Source of the DNA: Streptomyces sp. NBC_01237
GTDB taxonomy: Bacteria > Actinomycetota > Actinomycetes > Streptomycetales > Streptomycetaceae
Assembly (NCBI RefSeq): GCF_035917275.1
Contig: NZ_CP108508.1
Location: forward strand, 6,820,001-6,884,000
Direction of reading: 5' to 3'
Length of the DNA: 64,000 nt
Below, in pieces: positions 58,793-64,000 of this stretch. How positions within the stretch are numbered: the stretch's first letter is position 1; each line of letters opens with the position of its first letter. Under the pieces are notes generated by a model. It worked only from the letters and a program-made list of their open reading frames with translations, made no database searches and was not told the origin of the DNA. Position numbers and translations under genes: made by a program.

Positions 58793-60457
58793 ATGAGCCC
58801 CGTCCTCGCTGGTGTGCTCCAGTTGCTCGCGCTCGTCGTGGCGCTGGGTCTGGCGTACCGTCCGCTCGGCGACCACATGGCCCGCGTCTACTCCTCGAAC
58901 CGGCATCTGCGGGTGGAGAAGTGGATATACAAGGCCATCGGCGCCAATCCCACCACCGAAATGCGCTGGCCCGCCTATCTGCGCGGCGTCCTGGCCTTCT
59001 CGGCGGTGAGCGTCCTCTTCCTGTACCTGATGCAACGGGTGCAGGGGTCCCTGCCCGGCTCGCTCGGCTTCTCGTCGATCGACCCGGACCAGGCGTTCAA
59101 CACGGCGGCGTCCTTCGTCGCCAACACCAACTGGCAGTCGTACTACGGCGAACAGGCCATGGGCCACGTCGTGCAGACCGGCGGCCTCGCGGTGCAGAAC
59201 TTCGTCTCGGCGGCGGTCGGCATGGCCGTCGCGGTGGCACTGGTACGCGGCTTCGCCCGTGTCCGCACTGGTGAACTCGGCAACTTCTGGTCCGACCTGG
59301 TGCGCGGCACCGTACGGATCCTGATCCCGATCGCGGTGATCGGCGCCCTCGTGCTGGTCGCCTGCGGCGCCATCCAGAACTTCTCCGGCATCCACGAGGT
59401 CGGCCAGTTCAACGGCGGCACGCAGCAGTGGAACGGCGGGGCGGTCGCCTCGCAGGAGGTCATCAAGGAGCTGGGTACGAACGGCGGCGGTTACTTCAAC
59501 GCCAACTCGTCCCACCCCTTCGAGAACCCCAACCCGCTCTCGAACCTCTTCGAGATCTTCCTGATCCTGGTCATCCCGTTCGCCCTGACCCGGACCTTCG
59601 GCAAGATGGTCGGCAACGTCAAGCAGGGCTACGCGATCCTCGCCACGATGGGCGTCATCTGGCTCGGCTTCAGTGCGCTGATGATGTGGACCGAATTCGC
59701 CCACAACGGCCCCGCGTTCGACATCGCGGGCGGGGCGATGGAGGGCAAGGAGAACCGGTTCGGGATCGGTGGCTCGTCGATCTTCGCGGTCGCCACCACC
59801 CTCACCTCGACCGGCGCGGTGAACTCCTTCCACTCCTCGTACACCGGCTTCGGCGGCGGCATCACCATGCTGGGCATGCAGCTCGGCGAGATCGCGCCCG
59901 GCGGTGTCGGTTCGGGGCTCTACGGGATGCTGATCATGGCGATCATCGCGGTGTTCATCGCGGGTCTGATGGTCGGCCGTACGCCGGAATACCTCGGCAA
60001 GAAGATCGGCACCCGCCAGATCAAGTTCGCGGCCTGCTACATCCTGATCACCCCGGCGCTGGTGCTCTGCTTCACCGCCGCGGCCATGGCACTGCCCACT
60101 CCGGGCAACTCCATGACCAACTCGGGGGCACACGGCTTCTCGGAGATCCTGTACGCCTACACCTCCGGTGCCAACAACAACGGATCGGCCTTCGCCGGGC
60201 TGAACGCGGACACCCAGTGGTTCAACACCACCATCGGTGTCGCGATGCTGCTCGGCCGGTTCCTGCCCATGGTGTTCGTCCTGGCCCTGGCCGGCTCACT
60301 GGCCGAACAGAAGCCCGTACCGGCGACCGTCGGCACGCTCGGCACCCAGAAGCCGCTGTTCAGCGGTCTGCTGGTCGGCACGATCCTCATCATCACCGGC
60401 CTCACCTACTTCCCGGCCCTCGCGCTGGGTCCGCTCGCCGAAGGGCTGGCGTCATGA
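58793..60457 (+). CDS. kdpA: KdpA, potassium-transporting ATPase channel-like subunit
   Basis: Protein of 554 residues with ten membrane helices. Selectivity-filter regions characteristic of the KdpA/Trk/HKT superfamily are present: [34 protein letters not shown], and [16 protein letters not shown]. It binds K+ from outside and passes it to KdpB. The 3' end overlaps kdpB by four bases (ATGA). Part of kdpFABC. The start ATG 58793 has GGAGAGG 12 bases upstream, inside the end of kdpF. Confidence 0.97.
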   Translation: MSPVLAGVLQLLALVVALGLAYRPLGDHMARVYSSNRHLRVEKWIYKAIGANPTTEMRWPAYLRGVLAFSAVSVLFLYLMQRVQGSLPGSLGFSSIDPDQAFNTAASFVANTNWQSYYGEQAMGHVVQTGGLAVQNFVSAAVGMAVAVALVRGFARVRTGELGNFWSDLVRGTVRILIPIAVIGALVLVACGAIQNFSGIHEVGQFNGGTQQWNGGAVASQEVIKELGTNGGGYFNANSSHPFENPNPLSNLFEIFLILVIPFALTRTFGKMVGNVKQGYAILATMGVIWLGFSALMMWTEFAHNGPAFDIAGGAMEGKENRFGIGGSSIFAVATTLTSTGAVNSFHSSYTGFGGGITMLGMQLGEIAPGGVGSGLYGMLIMAIIAVFIAGLMVGRTPEYLGKKIGTRQIKFAACYILITPALVLCFTAAAMALPTPGNSMTNSGAHGFSEILYAYTSGANNNGSAFAGLNADTQWFNTTIGVAMLLGRFLPMVFVLALAGSLAEQKPVPATVGTLGTQKPLFSGLLVGTILIITGLTYFPALALGPLAEGLAS

Positions 60458-62589
60458 CCACCAACGTAAAGAAGCCTGAGGAGCCCGGCTCCATGTCCAC
60501 CGCCGATCCGGGCCTCGCGCCCCACAGTGACCTGCCGACGGGACGCGGGCCCGAAGGGCGGGTCGGCGGGGGCCTGTTCGACCCCAAGCAGCTGGTCACC
60601 TCGTTCCCCGACGCGGTCCGCAAGCTGGATCCCCGGGTGATGGTCAAGTCCCCGGTGATGTTCGTCGTGCTGATCGGCTCGGTGCTCACCACCGTGCTCG
60701 CCGTGCTGGATCCGACGGACTGGTTCGGCTGGGCCATCGCGGGCTGGCTGTGGCTGACGACGATCTTCGCCAACCTGGCGGAGGCGGTGGCGGAGGGGCG
60801 CGGCAAGGCACAGGCCGACACGCTGCGCAGGGCGAAGACCGACACGGTCGCCCGACGGCTCATCGGGAAGAACGAGGAGCGGGTCGCCGGCACCGATCTG
60901 CGCATCGGGGACCTGGTGGTCTGCGAGGCGGGCGACATCATCCCCGGCGACGGGGACGTCGTCGAAGGTGTCGCGAGTGTGGACGAGTCCGCGATCACGG
61001 GTGAGTCGGCACCGGTCATCCGCGAGTCCGGCGGTGACCGCTCGGCGGTGACCGGGGGCACGAAGGTGCTCTCCGACCGGATCGTCATCAAGATCACCAC
61101 CAAGCCCGGCGAGACGTTCATCGACCGGATGATCGCCCTGGTCGAGGGCGCGGCCCGGCAGAAGACGCCCAACGAGATCGCGCTGAACATCCTGCTCGCC
61201 TCGCTGACCATCGTCTTCCTGCTGGCCGTGGTGACCCTGCAGCCGTTCGCGATCTACGCGGGCGAGAAGCAGTCGATGATCGTGCTGGCCGCTCTGCTGG
61301 TCTGCCTGATCCCGACCACCATCGGTGCGCTGCTCTCCGCGATCGGCATCGCGGGCATGGACCGGCTGGTCCAGCGCAATGTGCTGGCCATGTCCGGGCG
61401 CGCGGTCGAGGCGGCGGGCGATGTGTCGACGCTGCTGCTCGACAAGACCGGCACGATCACGCTGGGCAACCGGCAGGCCGCCGAGTTCGTCCCGGTCAAG
61501 GGTGTGACGGAGGCCGAGCTGGCGGACGCCGCCCAGCTGTCGTCGCTGGCCGACGAGACGCCCGAGGGCCGCTCGATCGTGGTCCTGGCCAAGGAGAAGT
61601 ACGGGCTGCGCGAGCGTCACCAGGGCCGGCTGACACAGGCCGAGTGGGTCGTGTTCACCGCCCAGACCCGGATGTCCGGGGTGGACGTCGACGGGCTCAA
61701 GGTACGCAAGGGCGCGACCGGTTCGGTCATCGCCTGGGTCAAGGAGCGTGGCGGCAGTGTCTCGCAGGACGCGCAGACGCTCACCGACCGGATCTCCCAG
61801 GCTGGTGGCACGCCGCTGCTGGTGGCTCTGGAGGACGCGGACGGCGCGCGGGTCCTGGGTGTCATCCACCTCAAGGACGTCGTCAAGGAAGGCATGAAGG
61901 AGCGGTTCGACGAGCTGCGCCGCATGGGCATCAGGACGGTCATGATCACGGGTGACAACCCGCTGACCGCGAAGGCCATCGCCGAGGAGGCGGGAGTCGA
62001 CGACTTCCTCGCGGAGGCGACGCCCGAGGACAAGATGGCTCTGATCAAGCGGGAGCAGGCGGGGGGCAAGCTGGTCGCGATGACCGGTGACGGGACGAAT
62101 GATGCCCCGGCTCTGGCGCAGGCGGATGTCGGTGTGGCGATGAACACCGGTACTTCGGCCGCGAAGGAGGCCGGGAACATGGTGGACCTGGACTCCAATC
62201 CGACCAAGCTGATCGAGATCGTCGAGATCGGCAAGCAGCTCCTGATCACCCGCGGCGCACTCACCACGTTCTCCATCGCCAACGACGTCGCGAAGTACTT
62301 CGCGATCATCCCGGCCATGTTCGCCGTGGTCTACCCGGGCCTGGACAAGCTCAACATCATGGACCTCTCCTCCCCGAGGTCCGCGATCCTGTCCGCCGTC
62401 ATCTTCAACGCGCTGATCATCATCGCGCTGGTTCCGCTCGCCCTGAAGGGCGTCAGCTACCGGCCCTCCAGCGCCGACAGCATGCTCCGGCGCAACCTCG
62501 GCATCTACGGACTGGGCGGCCTCGTCGCCCCGTTCATCGGCATCAAGATCATCGACCTGATCCTCTCCCTCATCCCCGGAATCGGCTGA
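60454..62589 (+). CDS. kdpB: KdpB, P-type ATPase catalytic subunit
   Basis: Protein of 711 residues. P-type hallmarks: phosphorylated Asp330 in [13 protein letters not shown], the TGES loop in [15 protein letters not shown], and the hinge [17 protein letters not shown]-terminal cytoplasmic part before TM1 is about 55 residues, longer than the enteric form and including Pro/Gly-rich sequence. It hydrolyses ATP to drive high-affinity K+ uptake. It overlaps kdpA's stop. Length is slightly above the usual ~680-690. Confidence 0.97.
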   Translation: MTTNVKKPEEPGSMSTADPGLAPHSDLPTGRGPEGRVGGGLFDPKQLVTSFPDAVRKLDPRVMVKSPVMFVVLIGSVLTTVLAVLDPTDWFGWAIAGWLWLTTIFANLAEAVAEGRGKAQADTLRRAKTDTVARRLIGKNEERVAGTDLRIGDLVVCEAGDIIPGDGDVVEGVASVDESAITGESAPVIRESGGDRSAVTGGTKVLSDRIVIKITTKPGETFIDRMIALVEGAARQKTPNEIALNILLASLTIVFLLAVVTLQPFAIYAGEKQSMIVLAALLVCLIPTTIGALLSAIGIAGMDRLVQRNVLAMSGRAVEAAGDVSTLLLDKTGTITLGNRQAAEFVPVKGVTEAELADAAQLSSLADETPEGRSIVVLAKEKYGLRERHQGRLTQAEWVVFTAQTRMSGVDVDGLKVRKGATGSVIAWVKERGGSVSQDAQTLTDRISQAGGTPLLVALEDADGARVLGVIHLKDVVKEGMKERFDELRRMGIRTVMITGDNPLTAKAIAEEAGVDDFLAEATPEDKMALIKREQAGGKLVAMTGDGTNDAPALAQADVGVAMNTGTSAAKEAGNMVDLDSNPTKLIEIVEIGKQLLITRGALTTFSIANDVAKYFAIIPAMFAVVYPGLDKLNIMDLSSPRSAILSAVIFNALIIIALVPLALKGVSYRPSSADSMLRRNLGIYGLGGLVAPFIGIKIIDLILSLIPGIG

Positions 62590-62595
62590 CCTGCC

Positions 62596-63264
62596 ATGAA
62601 CAACTCCCTAGGAAGCACGGCCCGGCTGCTGGGCGCCGGACTGCGTGCCCTGCTCGTCCTCACCCTGGTCTGCGGCGTCATCTACCCGCTCGCCGTCACC
62701 GGTGTCGCCCAGGCACTCTTCCCCGGCAAGGCCAACGGCTCCGAAGTCACCTCGAACGGGAAGGTCGTCGGCTCCTCCCTCATCGGGCAGCGCTACGACC
62801 TGCCGCTGAAGGACGGCCAGGAGACCGCCGAGCCGGACCTCAAGTGGTTCCAGCCCCGTCCCTCCAACGGTCTGGGCAGCAACAGCGTCAACACCCAGTA
62901 CAAGCTGATCCTCTCCGGCGCGACCAACCGCTCCGGCGACAACGAGGAACTCATCGACTGGGTCACCGCCGCCAAGGCCGCCGTGGTCAAGGACAACTCC
63001 GTCCCCGGTCACCGGGTCGACCCGGCCGATGTGCCGGCCGACGCCGTCACCTCCTCCGGCTCCGGTCTCGACCCCGACATCTCCCCGGCCTACGCCGAAC
63101 TCCAGATCCGCCGCGTCGCGGAGAAGAACCACCTCGACGTGAACCAGGTGGAGAAACTGGTCGAGGACCACACCGACGGCCGCATCCTCGGCTTCATGGG
63201 CGAACCCCGCGTCAACGTCCTCCAGCTCAACATCGCGCTGAAGGACCTGGCGAAGGGCGCCTGA
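62596..63264 (+). CDS. kdpC: KdpC, potassium ATPase accessory subunit
   Basis: Protein of 222 residues with one N-terminal membrane helix (ALLVLTLVCGVIYPLAVTGV) and a periplasm-side domain containing SSLIGQRYDLP, FQPRPSN, and the conserved ending VNVLQLNIALKDL. KdpC raises ATP affinity of the complex. It starts six bases after kdpB. No kdpD or kdpE follows within the window. Confidence 0.95.
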   Translation: MNNSLGSTARLLGAGLRALLVLTLVCGVIYPLAVTGVAQALFPGKANGSEVTSNGKVVGSSLIGQRYDLPLKDGQETAEPDLKWFQPRPSNGLGSNSVNTQYKLILSGATNRSGDNEELIDWVTAAKAAVVKDNSVPGHRVDPADVPADAVTSSGSGLDPDISPAYAELQIRRVAEKNHLDVNQVEKLVEDHTDGRILGFMGEPRVNVLQLNIALKDLAKGA

Positions 63265-63616
63265 ACCGCCCGCACGGCCCGCAACGCAGTCGTGCCCGCC
63301 CGCTGTACGGACTCTCCCGTGGCTCATGGGGCAGTTCGACACCGGGGCGGGCACGGCGGGCGCCGTGCTGCCGAGGGACACCGCGGGCGGGACACGGGCC
63401 GCGTCACCGCACGGCGGACGGGACGTCGACGCGAGGACGCGGGGCCGCGTCCTCGCACGTGAAGGCGTGGGGAGGGGGTGATCGCCCGCGACCGGCCCCC
63501 TCCGGCCGCTCGGCCGGCACCCCGAACCCGGGCGGCCCGAGAACTGACCATTGCCCGGCCGTGTGCCTCATGCACATACTGGCGACCGCGAGAGACGCGT
63601 ACGTACGGGGAGTGAC
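63265..63616. other. Gap between kdpC and an ABC transporter gene, with a promoter candidate
   Basis: 352 bp without a supported gene. GCACGGC (63351-63357) and GCCGTGC (63362-63368) form a small hairpin that may end kdp transcription. TTGCCC (63551-63556) and CATACT (63575-63580), spaced by 18 bp, form a plausible promoter for the ABC gene, and the inverted repeat TGTGC-CTCAT-GCACA (63562-63576) lies inside it, consistent with a repressor site. The ribosome binding site GGGGAG is at 63608-63613. Confidence 0.45.
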
Positions 63617-64000
63617 ATGACCGAGAGCACCAGCGGACAGAGCAGCACGGCCGTAGCCGAGGACCCGGCACGCGGGCCCATGGTGCGCGTCGAGGACCTG
63701 CACCGTTCGTACGGCACGGGCGCCGCCGCCGTGCACGCCCTGCGCGGCGTCTCCTTCGAGATCCCGCGCGGCGAACTGGTCGCGCTCAAGGGACGCTCCG
63801 GCTCCGGCAAGACGACCCTGCTCAACCTGGTCGGCGGCCTGGACGCGCCGGACGGCGGCCGCATCACCGTCGAGGGCACCGACATCTCCGCACTGGGCGA
63901 GAACGGGCTGCTCGAACTGCGCCGCGACCGGATCGGCTTCATCTTCCAGTCGTTCGGCCTGATTCCCATCCTGACCGCCGCCGAGAACGTCGGCGTACCG
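63617..64000 (+). CDS. ABC transporter ATP-binding protein, MacB/LolD type (3' part outside the window)
   Basis: The first 128 codons are visible from ATG 63617 with GGGGAG upstream. After a ~20-residue charged leader come VRVEDLHRSYGTGAAAVHAL, the Walker A motif GRSGSGKTTLLN, and the Q-loop region FIFQSFGLIPILTAAENV, typical of the MacB/LolD group that works with FtsX-like permeases in export of drugs or lipoproteins. The frame runs off the window end. The signature motif and Walker B lie outside. A permease gene would be expected next. Confidence 0.88.
   Translation, partial: MTESTSGQSSTAVAEDPARGPMVRVEDLHRSYGTGAAAVHALRGVSFEIPRGELVALKGRSGSGKTTLLNLVGGLDAPDGGRITVEGTDISALGENGLLELRRDRIGFIFQSFGLIPILTAAENVGVP

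Noticed and set aside
1..64000. CRISPR arrays, tRNA or rRNA genes, insertion sequences, prophage
   Set aside because: No regularly spaced repeats with unique spacers, no cloverleaf with an anticodon arm, no transposase or integrase motifs were noticed. A tRNAscan or IS search could overturn this.

Overview
The window is a 64 kb piece of a very G+C-rich actinobacterial chromosome, almost certainly the conserved core of a Streptomyces. The genus call rests on a closely packed set of streptomycete genes: whiH (sporulation regulator), hrdB (principal sigma factor with its Lys/Ala-rich N-terminus), sepH (FtsZ-binding protein), cutRS, the parE/parC pair, and many GTG/TTG starts with strong third-position G/C bias. 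From memory, the gene order resembles the S. coelicolor region around whiH-hrdB to dut. No tRNA, rRNA, CRISPR array, insertion sequence or prophage was recognised.

Layout. 1-5.7 kb: an end-truncated hypothetical gene, a RecQ-like helicase with a phosphoribosyltransferase-like tail, a DUF4192 gene divergent from it across a 24-bp palindrome of two DnaA-type boxes, and a Nudix/NrtR-like regulator. 5.8-11.8 kb: a one-polypeptide ABC-2 exporter, whiH, hrdB, a secreted trypsin-like protease and a small zinc-ribbon protein. 12.2-16.8 kb: parE, then a membrane protein translationally coupled to a NarL-type two-component pair. 16.9-21.5 kb: a DUF485/solute-symporter operon in which both genes appear broken, facing an intact CitA/CitB-type two-component pair. 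21.6-25.6 kb: two divergent citrate-synthase family genes, one carrying an N-terminal HTH, separated by an AT-rich operator-like region, then a CobW GTPase. 25.6-33.8 kb: parC, two coupled M16 peptidases, a c-di-AMP riboswitch plus M23 peptidase, a GntR regulator and ptsH.

34-44 kb: a protein acetyltransferase with its GNAT domain at the N-terminus, DUF5998, a phosphodiesterase, thymidine kinase, an unusual single protein joining a Hanks-type Ser/Thr kinase to a 14-helix drug-efflux-type MFS transporter, a VOC protein and a sulfurtransferase. 44-58 kb: sepH, a Thr-motif-rich membrane protein, an alditol-oxidase-like flavoprotein overlapping an MFS gene, coproporphyrin ferrochelatase, inositol monophosphatase, cutRS, DUF4193, an uncharacterised membrane-associated protein, DUF3093, a thioesterase, dut and DUF3710. 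58.4-63.3 kb: a kdpFABC potassium-pump operon preceded by three 11-bp direct repeats and by a second mini-ORF. The window ends inside a MacB/LolD-type ABC ATPase.

Most genes are housekeeping. The points most worth checking are the kinase-MFS fusion and its apparently leaderless promoter, the doubly damaged symporter operon beside an intact sensor system, the HTH-citrate synthase with its twin palindromes, the DnaA-box palindrome, and the repeat array in front of kdp. All function calls come from reading motifs; no database search was run.
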